A stretch of 64,000 nucleotides of DNA from Lepus europaeus. Taxonomy: Eukaryota; Chordata; Mammalia; Lagomorpha; Leporidae. The notes beneath the pieces are model-generated. The model was not told the origin of the DNA. It saw only the letters and a list, made by a program, of their open reading frames with translations, and did not search any database. The stretch covers positions 21,824,266 to 21,888,265 of the forward strand of contig NC_084837.1 in the NCBI RefSeq assembly GCF_033115175.1, read 5' to 3'. Below, one piece after another: positions 9,841 through 21,180 of this stretch. Made by a program: the position numbers and the translations under genes. Position 1 is the first letter of the stretch. Each line of letters begins with the position of its first letter.

Positions 9841-10887
9841 GAAGCTAGGAGGCCCTGTGGGAGGGGCTGGCTGTGTGAGGCAAGAGGAGCCGAACCTCGG
9901 GGGACTCCGAGCTGCCCGGCTGAAGCAGCCGAGAGTGGGGCCAGCGAAGCCAGCCTGCACCTCTGCGTGCCCTGGACTCCCAGCTGTCTCTGCTTCTACC
10001 ACCCCTGTGTCCACAGCTCTTCCCATTCTTCAGGCTCGGTGTTCCTGCTCTGCGCCGCCCCAGGGTGAACGAGGTCCCATTTGTGCAAATTCCGCGCCTG
10101 CGCCCGCACCATCTCAATCCATTCCTAGCTGCTGCTGACTGCGGAGAGGTGAGGAGAGGCCCTGGTCCCAGGATGGGGCGGTGGGGGGCTGGGGTGAGCT
10201 AGGCAGTGTCTCCAGCCGCCGTCTTCAGCTCTTACCTGTGTAGGTGTTGCCCATGGTGGTGCCAGGACAGTGGAGTTGAGCAGTCGCAAAGAGGCCAAGA
10301 GGGGTCTGCCAAGCCTCAGATGGCTCCTGTCCGGCCCTTTACAGAAAAGCTGTGCTCGTGTAGACTGTGAGAGGCACGTAGGTGCCTTCGGGTGCCATGT
10401 GTCCCTAGCTCCTCCCTACACAGCATTGATCCTGGCCGTCTGAGGCTGACTCGGGCCCTTGGTGATGTGGGGTCTCTTCCGGTAGTGCCTCCCAGTTCAA
10501 TGACATCGCAGTCACCTGGTTTCTCTCTGATGCCCAGGACTCTCCCCGGCCAGGAGGAGCAGGGGCTTGAGTTCAGCCTGCCAGGCCAGCAGTGTTCAGT
10601 TGATTTGTTGGCATGTGACGCACATGTGGTCAAAACAATGTAGGGGATTTTTCAAACCAGCAGTGGCTAAGTGCTAACACCTGCTTGTCGATGGCGACTA
10701 TTTCGAGAACTGCTAGAAGAGAAATTAAACATGATTGCTGTCAGTAGTTGCACCTGGGCCAATGTTGTACGACTAATATGTGTTTTAAAGGTATTTTAAT
10801 GTTAATACTAATGGATTTGGCATGTGTGTTTGGGAGAAAACGCTAGAATCTTAGAGTCACAGGCAATTTGGAGAACACTTCCTCATT
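9841..10887. other. Intergenic, GC-rich left half, nothing recognised
   Basis: 9840-10640 is GC-rich with several overlapping chance open frames, none resembling a known protein or flanked by good splice sites. 10640-10880 is AT-rich. Confidence 0.45.
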
Positions 10888-11207
10888 TTTAAATTTTATT
10901 TATTTGTTTGAGAGGTAGAGTTACAAACTGAGAGAGGGAGAGTCAGAGAAGTCTTCCATCCGCTGGTTCACTCCCTAGATGGCTGCAACAGCCAGAGCTG
11001 AGCTGATCCAAAGCCAGGAGCCAGGAGCTTCTTCTGGATCTCCCATGTGGGTGCAAGGGCCCAAGGTCTTGGGCCATCTTCTACTGCTTTCCCAGGCTAT
11101 GGCAGAGGGCTGGATCAGAAGAGGAGCAGCTGGGATAAGAAGTGGCACCCACATGGGATGCTGGCACAGCAGGCGGGGGCTTACCCGCTACGCCACAGCG
11201 CTGGCCC
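10888..11207 (-). mobile_element. Lagomorph C SINE, full length
   Basis: Complete reverse-oriented copy ending cacagcgctggcccc; imperfect flanking duplication cttcctcattttt and ccttgctcattctt. Confidence 0.9.
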
Positions 11208-11578
11208 CTTGCTCATTCTTGATAAGCCAAGGTTCAGAATTTCTTGTGTGATGACTATCAGGTAGAGTAAGATGGTGCCATCAGTAGACAAGTGTTGCTT
11301 TCCCATTGCACTGACCCCCTTGCACGTCATGTGTTCTGGTTTGGTAGATGCCTGGCCTGACCCTTGAACAGGCCCATTTCTCTGGTAGTAGTTATGGATC
11401 CAGGGAGTGTAGGACTCAAGCTGGAATGTCCTTTCTCGTGTGTGTGTTGGTTGCAGGTTCTCTCATTTTCTTCTCTACCTTCCTAAGTTTTCTGCTTTAC
11501 CCAAGAATGATTCTGAGTTCCAATTTGCACTGGGTAATTGGAATAAATTTTACTATAAAACAATACTACTTATAATTT

Positions 11579-11888
11579 GGGGGGGGGAGTTTTAGTGTAG
11601 CAGATTAAGCCTTCACTGACATCCCATATCAAGTGCCAGTAGAGTTCCAACTACTCTGCTTCTGATTCAGCCTCCTGCTAGCCCACCTGGGAGGCAGCAG
11701 AGGGTGGCCCAAATATTTGGGTTCCTGCCACCATGTGGGAGACCAGTATGGAGCTCCTGGCTTTGGCTGGCCCTGTCCCAGCTGTTGTGGGTAACTGGGG
11801 AGTGAACCAGCTGAGAGAGGATCTCTCTGTATCTCTACATCTTTTTGTTGCTCTTTCAAATGCATAATTAGTTAATTAAATAAAATAT
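11579..11888 (+). mobile_element. Lagomorph C SINE, older copy
   Basis: Forward copy: diverged head agttttagtgtagcagatta, body gaggcagcagagggtggccc, tail gctctttcaaatgcataat then an AT-rich end. Preceded by a G run. Confidence 0.85.
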
Positions 11889-12105
11889 ACTTTTAGATGG
11901 TATTATGTTTATAATGAGATTAATTTATTTTCTATAACAAGTTCATTCTTAGGCCTGCTCCTCCGTGATGAGGCTTGGCCACTCCCCATAAAGAGGTGCA
12001 GTCTAACACTCTCCTGTAGTCTGTGGGCTGCCCTAGTGACTGGTTTGGCTGGTAAAGGGCCCAGAAGGGCAAATAATAATAATACATTTAAAAAAATTAT
12101 TTATT

Positions 12106-12336
12106 GGGGGCTGCACTGTGGTGTAGCGGGTAAAGCTGCCACCTGCAGTGTCGGCATCCCGAGTGGACACCACTTCAAGCCCTGGCTGCCCCACTTCTGA
12201 TTCAGCTCTCTGCTATGGCCTAGGAAAGCAGAGGAAGATGGCCCAAGTGGTTGGACCCCTGCTCCTGGTTCCTGGCTTCTGGCTTTAGATTGGCTTAGCT
12301 CCAGCCATTGCAACCATTTAAGTTGTGAATCAGATA
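12106..12336 (+). mobile_element. Lagomorph C SINE, 3' truncated
   Basis: Forward head gggggctgcactgtggtgta and body are intact to gtgaatcagata, where the element stops abruptly against the next SINE. Confidence 0.85.
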
Positions 12337-12650
12337 GGATTATTTTATTTGAAAGGCAGAGTTACAGAGAAGGAGAGAGAGAGACAGAGAGAATCTCCCA
12401 TTCCACTGTTTACTCCCCTAATGGCCACAACTGCTAGGGCTGGGCCACCCTGAAGCCAGGAGCCAGGAGCTTCCTCTGAATCTTCCATGTGGATGGCAGG
12501 GGCCCAATCATTTGGGCCATCTTTGGCTGCTTTTCCCAGGCCATTAACAGGGAGCTGGATTGGAAGTGGAGCACTTAGGACATGAACTGATACCTATATG
12601 GGATGCCATTGCAGGCAGTGGCTTTACCTGTTATGTCACAATGCTGTTCC
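12337..12650 (-). mobile_element. Lagomorph C SINE, tail-to-tail with the preceding copy
   Basis: Reverse copy from ttattttatttgaaaggcag to cacaatgctgttcc. It directly abuts the truncated forward SINE, forming an inverted pair. Confidence 0.9.
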
Positions 12651-12651
12651 T

Positions 12652-13190
12652 TCAACACATTTTCATACCCATGTCCCAAGCACCCAACTCAAGAATGAGG
12701 ACACTGGCAGCTCATAGAAGCCTCCTGTGTGTCCCCCTGTTTCTCCTTCTGACACCTGTACCTTAATTGTGCTTGCTGTCAATTGCATAGGAATGGACTC
12801 ATTTGTGTTTGGCTGTTTGAGAGATTCATTCATGGTGCTGTGTGTGGTTGTGTTTGTTTAATTTCATGGTATTATTCCATGATATGAATACACCATGATT
12901 TAGCCATCCAATCTACCACTGGATGATTTCCAGGTTGAGACTACTGTGAAGTGTGTTGACATAAACCTTCTTGCCCATGTCTTTTAGTAAACATGTAGTA
13001 TGTGTTGCTGCTGAGTGTGTAATAGGAGTAGAAGTGCATGTGTTCTTCGGTTAATGCTGTCAAGTAGTTTTCCAAAGAGGTCATACTCGTTCACACCTCC
13101 ACCGGCACTGGTTTGGAATATTCCAGCTCAGCATCTTTGCCAGAACTTTATAGAACATTTAGTCATCCGATGAGTGAGTCACTTTTCTTC
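12652..13190 (-). repeat. L1 LINE 3'-region remnant
   Basis: Reverse-oriented L1 sequence: tattattccatgatatgaat, tttagccatccaatc, gatgatttccaggttgaga and caagtagttttccaaag are diverged forms of the old L1 3' region. Confidence 0.7.
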
Positions 13191-13314
13191 AAACCACTTT
13201 TTAATTTTAAAATGTTTAAAGACTAACACTAATAATATGCCAAATATCAGAGAATTGGAGATGCCAGTTCTAAGAGGAAGCAAAAATTCATAATTTTTGG
13301 AAAATATTTCTACT

Positions 13315-13656
13315 GGGCTGGCAGTGTGGCGAAGTGGGTTGAGCTGCTGCCTACGATGCTGGAATCCCATGTGGGCTCTGGTTCAAGTCCTGGCTGCTCC
13401 ACATCTGATCCAGCTCTCTGCTATGGTCTGAGAAAAGTGGCAGAAGAGGCTCAACTCTTTGGGCTCCTGCACTCATGTGCGAGACCTGCAAGAAATTCCT
13501 GGCTCCTGGCTTCAGCCTAGTTTGGCCTGGCCCAACCCTGGCCGTTAAGGCCATGTGGGGAGTAAACCAGCAGATGGAAGATTTCTCTCTTTATCTTTCT
13601 TTCTCTCTCTGTAACTCTGCCTTTCAAATAAGTAAATATAACTTTTTTAAAAAAGA
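13315..13656 (+). mobile_element. Lagomorph C SINE, full length
   Basis: Forward copy from gggctggcagtgtggcgaag to gcctttcaaataagtaaa and an A/T tail. Target-site duplication aaaatatttctact (13301-13314) and aaagtatttctatt (13656-13669), two mismatches. Confidence 0.9.
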
Positions 13657-13807
13657 AAGTATTTCTATTGTGCACATTAATTACCTTGTGTAAATATTGT
13701 TCTATAGTCTTAGAAATGTGCATATCATTGTAAAGCACATGCCTACTTCAGTCCATAGAACTACAATAGGAACAGAATGGCTTCAAATTAACAAGATTCT
13801 CAAGTTT

Positions 13808-14058
13808 AGTGATTCTTTTTGAAAGTAGTTAATTAACTTGAGAGACAGAGAGAGACAACTCCTGAGTGCTGATTTAGTCCCCAGATGCTCATAATAACTC
13901 AATCTGGGTCTCCCACATAGGTTTCCAAGGACCCAACCACTGCCCTCCAGGGAACGTGTTAGAGGATGCCGGAGTCAGGAACAGGAGGCAGGAATTGAAC
14001 CCAGATACTCCAACACAGGATGTGCGCATCTTAACCGCTAGGCTAGATGCCTTCCTCC
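13808..14058 (-). mobile_element. Older lagomorph C-type SINE
   Basis: Diverged reverse copy: gagagacagagagagacaac, ctgggtctcccacatagg, ggaattgaacccagatac and cttaaccgctaggctagatg at the head. Confidence 0.75.
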
Positions 14059-14117
14059 CAACTGTAGACTTAACATCAGTGAGCACCTCCCACTGTGATG
14101 GAAGAAATGCTACTTCC

Positions 14118-14467
14118 GGCCGGCGCTGCGGCTCACTAGGCTAATCCTCCGCCTTGCGGCGCTGGCACACCGGGTTCTAGTCCCGGTCGGGGCACCAATC
14201 CTGTCCCGGTTGCCCCTCTTCCAGGCCAGCTCTCTGCTGTGGCCAGGGAGTGCAGTGGAGGATGGCCCAAGTGCTTGGGCCCTGCACCCCATGGGAGACC
14301 AGGAGAAGCACCTGGCTCCTGCCATCGGATCAGCGCGGTGTGCTGGCCGCAGTGCGCCTACCGCAGTGGCCATTGGAGGGTGAACCAACGGCAAAAGGAA
14401 GACCTTTCTTGCTGTCTCTCTCTCATTGTCCACTCTGCCTGTCAGAAAAAAAAAAAAAAAAAAAAAA
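14118..14467 (+). mobile_element. Young lagomorph C SINE with perfect target-site duplication
   Basis: Forward copy with intact head (ggcgctgcggctcactaggc), box-B-like ggttctagtccc, body, CT stretch, actctgcctgtcag and an A run of about 22. The duplication gaaatgctacttcc is identical at 14104-14117 and 14468-14481. Confidence 0.95.
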
Positions 14468-14811
14468 GAAATGCTACTTCCGTTTTCCTGGCATCACCAG
14501 CAGGGTGATTTAAAAGTCCCAGGAAGGTGTTTTCTGGCTCTTCCTCTGTCCTCTATGTGGGACAGCAGCCCTGCTCTGCTCCTCATGCTGGTTTCGTGTG
14601 CCCTCAGGCTGGGCTCCGAGACACAGAACCAGGCGCCACTATCTCCCCGCACTCCTGCGCTTGCTTGCTGGGCTGGTGTCTCAGTGCTAACCCCGATAGC
14701 ACAGACTCATGTTGGGGCACCCGCTGATGTCCCACCCAACTGTAGCACCGACTGCGCCCTCTCTGTCACTACTGAAATTGCTGGCACTGGATTTGCTAAC
14801 ACTTGCATTCT

Positions 14812-15165
14812 TTTTTTTTGGTCAGGCAGAGTGAGTGAGAGAGAGAGACAGAGACAGAGAGTTATAGACAGTGAGAGAGAGACAGAGAGAAAGGTCTTCC
14901 TTCCGTTGGTTCACTCCCATAATGGTCACTATGGCCGGCGCTGCGCCAATCCAAAGCCAGGAGCTGGGTACTTCTTCCTGGTTTCCCATGCGGGTGCAGG
15001 GGCCCAAATACTTGGGCCATCCTCCGCTGCTCTCCCAGGCCACAGCAGAGAGCTGGACTGGAAGAGGAACAACCGGAACTAGTACCTGGCGCCCCAACCG
15101 GGACTAGAACCTGAGTGCTGGCGCCGAAAGCAGAGGATTAGCCAAGTGAGCCACGGCGCTGGCCA
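14812..15165 (-). mobile_element. Lagomorph C SINE, full length
   Basis: Reverse copy with target-site duplication taacacttgcattct (14797-14811) and taacccttgcattct (15166-15180), one mismatch. Confidence 0.95.
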
Positions 15166-15180
15166 TAACCCTTGCATTCT

Positions 15181-15658
15181 TAAGATCCCATGGGAATTGT
15201 AATGAACAGTTCAGTTTCATTGGCTTTTTAAGTACAGGGAACCTGGGCCAGAGGACACTGGGCATGACTACCAATGGGTGCTACCAAGAATTGTCCCTCC
15301 CCTGCGGCCATGTCTTGAGGTCACTGAACTCAGTTTGTATACATTGACTTTATCCCCCTTTAGGATGAGCTACTTCCTAGGAGTCCCTTGGCCTCTCCTG
15401 TAAACAACCCAGCAAGATTATCTCCCCGCTGGCCTACCTGACTATGGTCAGGCGTGGCTGTGACCTGGGTGCTGGGTACAGGGTGACTGTATGTCTGGGT
15501 GAGTTCTGCTTTGTGACTGCTGCACTGGTATAATGATGAGCTCTCTCTTCCACTTTCACTTTTCACTTTTGGTTTGGATGGTAAGTTACGTATGGTCATA
15601 CTTTCTAGAGCCGCCTTTAGGAAAGTGTTCCAGAAGTAAAACAGTATTGACAACACAG
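15181..15658. other. Intergenic stretch, nothing recognised
   Basis: Unique-looking sequence without a gene or a repeat I can name. Confidence 0.45.
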
Positions 15659-15964
15659 TTTTTAAAAAGGTTTATTTATTTCAAAGGCAAAGCTAAAGGG
15701 GGAGGGGGAGAAAGAAAGAGAGAGAGGTCTTCCCTCTGCTGATTTGCTCTCCAAAATGGCCACAATATCCGGCTCTGGGCCAGGCTGAAACCAGGAGCCA
15801 GGAACTCCATCAGGGGTCTCCCATGGGGATGGCAAGGGCCCCAGTACTTGGGCCAACATCTGTTGCCTTCCCAGGTGCATTAGCAAGGAGCTGGGTTGGA
15901 AGTGGAAAAACTAGGATTTGAACCAGCACCCTGACGTAGGAAGCCAGTGTTGCAAGCCTGGCCC
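15659..15964 (-). mobile_element. Lagomorph C SINE
   Basis: Reverse copy from ttaaaaaggtttatttattt to the diverged head gcaagcctggccc. Short flanking similarity tgacaacac and tgacagcacc. Confidence 0.85.
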
Positions 15965-18310
15965 TGACAGCACCTTTTTGCCAAGAAATAGACTGTGCAG
16001 GGGAAGAGCATGAGTGTGACCCAGGGCTGGGCTGGCGTTGCAGGGATCCACCTTGTTCTCTGCCCACCACTGCCATCTCCTTCGGCTCCACCTGCAGGCT
16101 CCGCTATTCTCTGGGCTGATGCTGTGTCTTCCTTTCTGCCAGGCAGCTGGAAAGAGCTGGAGTAGAGAGCTCTGGCCCTGAGCGGGAGGTTCACAGTGGT
16201 GGTGGTGGGCCTGCCCAGCACGTTCTGCTACCCAGTTGGCCTACCCCAGCTTCCACAGTGTTCCTGAAACAGCTTGTAGTTCATCTACACCCTAGTTCTG
16301 AACAGGACCTGGTAAGCTCTTGCCGTTTTCCTTCATCACTGACCTGGCCTGGCCCTGAACCTTGGCTCCACCACATGGGTTCTGGCACCTTCTGCAGCCT
16401 TCCCCACGAGGCCTGCCTGGCCCTGTTGTGTGTCTCCCTCCCCCACACTCCATGCCCCAGTAGGCTTTTACTCTTTGAAAGCTATGTTGCAACCTCTTGT
16501 TGGATTTGCATATTGGATTCCTACCAGGAAGACAGGGTGCTCTAGGAGAAAATAACAAAGACACTGGTGTCAAAAGACCTGAAGTGGAGTCTCCCTTCTG
16601 ACATTAACTGTGGGGCCTTGGACAAATCAACTAAATACGTGACCTGAATTGCAGTAACCTTACCTATAACACTGACGGGAAGTTGCTCCTTGGAAATGAG
16701 TGGATTGACTTCTGAGGCCAGAGTTTCTTAGTGAGTTTGTTGAGTATGGATCAGTTATCTGGGGCTGAGCCAATCTTTAGGAAAATCACGCTTCTGAACT
16801 TGAATGATGGTTGTGTATAAAAGAAGCTGGGAGAGTGAGACTGCAACAGCCAACTTGACTTCCCACCTTCATTTTAGGGGAAACTTTTGCCAGCTCCCAA
16901 GGCTGGGCTTTTCCTCTATCCCAGCTGCTCTACACCCAGAGAGGTCTTAACAAAGCCAGCTTTGCCTGATGGAGGAGACACAGCCTCTTTTCCCTATCTC
17001 ATCTCAAGGGTTTTAGAAAAGAGGTAGAAAGATTTGCCAGGATTGGAGAAGAGTCTGACACTCTTAACTCTCCATCTTTCCCTAATACCTAGTTCAGTTT
17101 CAACATGATCTAAAATGAGGAGAAAGACTGTACTTTTCATCAGTTCATTCTGGAGTGAAACAGAATGAGCTGGGAGCATGTTTGTTATAAGCGTCCATAT
17201 TAATGACCTACCGCGTGAAACAGAAATGGGCGAGGCTGTTCTTCCTGGAATGGGCAATGACAGTGAAAACAAGCAGATTTCAGTAAACACCTCCCTCCTG
17301 TGAGAAACCCCCTGGCTGGGACTCCAAGCTGATTAAATGCATCAGGCTTCCATTTATTACGGTAGACTAGAAACGTTTCTTAGCCTTCAGACATGACTGG
17401 TGTCTCCGTGGACTTGGCCAGTTCCTGGCAATTATGCACTTGGCTGCTGAGGGGAGAGCAGTGTGCCAAGTGCTGGGGTTGAAGATGTGTGCTTGACCGT
17501 TCAAAACACCGCGTTCCTCCCCAAGGCGGCCCAGTCCCGGTCACAGACTGAACTTTGAATCTGTTTATCCTGAACCTCGGTCAGAAAGGATGTGGCCACG
17601 ACTCTCTGCCCCTGTCAACTTCCATGGAAGTCACTGGGGGACCTTGTGTTGATTTTACTGTGTGTGTCTGCAGCTTGATCCATAACTCATCCCGTGCCGA
17701 GTCCCTTAATCAGAGAGTCACATCGGTAACCTGGCAGGTGGACCACTAGAAAAGACGAATTCTTGCAGAGACTGTGAAGTCCGGAGGCCTGGCCAGATGC
17801 CAGGCTGGAACATGGCGGTCTTCTGAAATGTCCTTCTGGTTTTATTTGAATGGACGTGAACCAAGCTGTCCGGTTCACGGCCAGTTCACACTTAGGTGTG
17901 CTTCCGTCTCTAGGAGGAAGACAGTCTTGCTGGGCACAGGCTGCATCGCAGTGGGTGCTGCTGAAAGCGAAATGCTTTTTGGGACCATCAGCGAGGCTGT
18001 CTTGGCATGTATGGGGAAGACTAGATTGTGTGTCTGCTCTGCTACCTATTAGATTTGTTGAATGCCTATTAGGTGGCTATTAGCCCACTCTCTTCTTAAG
18101 TAAATATCACCTTGTCTATTCTGTATGCCTTTATCTTTTTCTCATTTTGTCTTTACTCAATTTAGATAGAAGGCAGTTAAAAACATTTCTGCACTCAGCA
18201 GGGCAGATGGAAAGTAAATATGGCTGCCTTGACGGTCTCGCTCTGGTCAATCTTCCCACGTACGTGGCTTCTTTGAAGGACCGTCACCACTTCTTCAAGC
18301 AGAAGCATCT
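15965..18310. other. Repeat-poor intergenic stretch
   Basis: About 2.3 kb holding only one probable MIR (16570-16720). No splice-flanked coding block recognised; open frames are short and unlike known proteins. Part of it may be conserved non-coding sequence, but that cannot be judged without alignment. Confidence 0.45.
16570..16720 (+). repeat. MIR SINE remnant
   Basis: Diverged MIR core: ctgacattaactgtggggcc, ttggacaaatcaacta, gaattgcagtaaccttacct. Confidence 0.5.
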
Positions 18311-18606
18311 GGTGGGGCAGTTAAGCTGCTGCTAGGGACAGCTGAAACCCAGATTGGAGCCCCTCGGATTGAGTCCCGGCTCTGCTTTCTATTCCAGCTT
18401 CCCTCTAAGCACTCGGAGTTGCATTATGTGATGGCTCAGATAGCTGGGTCCTTGCTGTCCATCTCGGGCACCTCGATTGGGTTCCTGGCTCCCAGCTTCA
18501 GCGTGGCTGAGCCCTGTCTATTGCAGGCTGTTGGGGGACCAGCAGGTAGGAGATCTGTCTTTCTACCTTTCAAACCAATGAACTTTAAAAAATAAATAAA
18601 TAAAAA
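18311..18606 (+). mobile_element. Older lagomorph C SINE
   Basis: Forward copy: ggtggggcagttaagctgct head, ggttcctggctcccagcttc body, then ctttcaaaccaatgaac and an (AAAT)n tail. Confidence 0.8.
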
Positions 18607-19040
18607 GGTGGCCCTCATTCCTTTGCTTTCTTAGCCAGTTGTCTGGTCTTCTGTCTGCTCCTGTGACAAAATAGGATCACAAACACACATCCCTCTCCTC
18701 TGTCTGAGTGATGCTTTCCCTCTGCAAGGGAGACCCCTTCTGTGTGGACTCTTGAATGATTTCTCTCCTGCTTGTCTTTGCCATTGGCTTAAGAGAGCCC
18801 GCAGGAGAGCTCATGTCTCTCCAGTATTCAAACAAACACATACAGAAAAGAAAAAAAAAAAAAAAAACCAGCAGCTTCTCCCCACCAAAAAACACCAACC
18901 CCACCTCATTTTTACCCTAAGCCAAGGTTTTCAACAGAAAATGCTACACTCAGATACTCTGCCTTCTTGCTCCTTTTTTAGCCTTTGTAAAATTAAGCAA
19001 CATAGAAAAATGTTCTTCCAGAAGGAAAATATAAAACCAG

Positions 19041-19312
19041 GGACAGACATTTAGCCTGGTTGTTAGCTGCTGGTTAGGAGGCCCGCGTTCCACACTGGAG
19101 TGCCTAGATTCAATTCCTGGCTCCGGTTCCAATTCCAGCTTCCTGCTAATGTGTACCTGGGGCAGCAGCAGCTGATGGCTCCAGTAGTTGGCTCCCTGCC
19201 AGTCTTGTGGGAGACCTAGGTTGAGTTCCTGGCTCCCAACTTCAGCCATGGCTCCGTCTTGGCTGTTGTGGGCATTTGAGGAGTAAGCCAGCAGGTGGAA
19301 GATGGATAAGAA
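19041..19312 (+). mobile_element. Older lagomorph C-type SINE, 3' truncated
   Basis: Forward head catttagcctggttgttag, ctagattcaattcctggctc, gtgggagacctaggttgag and gagtaagccagcaggtggaa; stops before the CT stretch and A tail. Confidence 0.8.
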
Positions 19313-20497
19313 CACGTCTCAAGTCAGATCGCATTTTGTTTTCATGGAACTTTCTGATGGTGAATTCTCTTGATAACAAAGGAGAAAAATACGAAGATAA
19401 TCTTTTTTAAAAAATTTATTTATTTTATTTGAAAGGTAGAGTTACAGAGAGGGAGAGACAGAGACTGAGAGAGAGATCTTCCATCTGCTGGTTCACTCCC
19501 CAAATGGCACATGAGCCAGGGCTGGGCCAGGCCAAAGCCAGGACCAGGAACTCCATCCAGGTCTCCCACGTGGGTGGGAGGGGCTCAAGGACCTGGGCCG
19601 TCCTCCGTTGCTTTCCCAGCTGCATTAGCAGGGAGCTGGATTGGCAGTGGAGCAGTTGCTCGGTCGCAGCGTTCCAGAGGTCACCGCTCTGCGCTGCCTG
19701 ACCACAGATGTCGCTGGGACAGTCCCTCCCACTGCTCGTCAGCGCACCTGGCCGCTCTTGGCGCTGCTCTGCACTGCGCTCCGCTCAGCTGCCTCCACCC
19801 CCTGGACTCGGACTAGGGTTGTAACGCGCGCGCCTCACTTCGTCCTAGTCCCGGGCTAGCAGCGTTGGGTTTATGTCTTTATTTGATAAAAATGAGCTGT
19901 TGCACAGCCATTGGCACCTGTATTGGGGACACATAGCACACAAGCAAGAAGCTTGCAGCCTCAGTGGTGAACATTTTTTCAAGTCGGAGACCGAGAACTC
20001 TCGCAGTCGTTTATGTCGTCCCTTCTTTTCCAGACAGACGATACCAAAAAGTTGCAAAGATCTCTTCATCTTATCAGTAAAGCCACTAATAAGCCACAAT
20101 GTCTGTCAACATGTGAAACGCAGTGTGTTAGACCAGTGCTATCCTTACCAGATGCCCCATCTGATTGCCAAGGTTGAGGGCAAAGGAAATGGAATGGACA
20201 GTTACAGTCAACATGGTTGACATTGGAAAGGCACTTAATTGACCCCAACAAATCCCATCAAATGTTCTGGTTGTGAGCTGGGATCACAGACCCAGTTTGA
20301 TGTTAAAAATGACCGTTGCATTGTCAGTGGATCTCATGAGGCGAATAAGCTGTAAGACATGTGGATGGATTCATTAAAAGCTTTGTTCTCTGTCCTGAGT
20401 GTGAGAATCCTGAAACAGATCTGCATGCAATCTGAAGAAGCAAACAACAGGTAATTCTCCTAAAGCCTGTGGCTATCGAGGTGTGCTTGACACACAC

Positions 20498-20826
20498 TTT
20501 TTTTTTTTTAAAGATTTTATTTATTTATTGGAGATGTAGAGTTACAGACAGTGAGAGGGAGAGACTGAGAGAAAGGTCTTCCTTCTGTTGGTTCACTCCC
20601 CAAATGGATGCAATAGCCAAAGCTGTGCCAATCCAAAGCCAGGAGCCAGGTGCTGCTTCCTGGTCTCCCACGTGGGTGCAGGGGCCCAAGGACTTGGGCC
20701 ATCTTCTACTGCTTGCCCAGGTCCCAGCAGAGAGCTGGATCAGAAGTAGAGCAGCTGGGACTCGAACCATATGGGACGCCAGTGCTGCAGGCGGAGGATT
20801 AACCTACTGTGCCATGGCACCAGCCC
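20498..20826 (-). mobile_element. Lagomorph C SINE inside the EIF5 retrocopy
   Basis: Complete reverse copy from the T run to gccatggcaccagcccc. It interrupts codons for D-T-H-H-K in EIF5 and duplicates cttgacacaca (20486-20496 and 20827-20837). Confidence 0.95.
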
Positions 20827-21034
20827 CTTGACACACATCTTAAACTCTGCACGTTCATTCTCAAAAACCCACCCGAGAACAGCGACAGTGGTGCAGGAAA
20901 GAAAGAAAAGGAAAAGCAAAACAGGAAGGGCAAAGACAAGGAAAATGGCTCTGTACCCAATAGTGCAATACCACCACCACCACCATCAAATGAAATCGCG
21001 CCTCCTCCAGGGACTGTGGAAGAGGAAGGGGGGA

Positions 21035-21180
21035 GGAGGGTGACTGGGGAGGAGGGTGACTGGGGAGGAGGAGGGGGAGGAAGGTGACTGGGGAGGAGGA
21101 GGGGGAGGAGGGGGACTGGGAAGGAGGAGGGGGAGGAGGGTGACTGGGGAGGAGGAGGGGGAGGAGGGGGACTGGGGAGA
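21035..21180. repeat. 28-bp minisatellite within the EIF5 retrocopy
   Basis: GACTGGGGA-type motifs recur at about 21041, 21057, 21085, 21113, 21141 and 21169. The last four intervals are 28 bp, separated by gaggagggggaggag purine-rich spacers. It derives from the GAG/GAT-rich codons before the W-G-E-D sequence of EIF5. Confidence 0.92.

Noticed and set aside
14426..15082. 218-codon open frame
   Set aside because: It runs through the A tail of one SINE and into the body of another; its translation is the standard SINE shadow.
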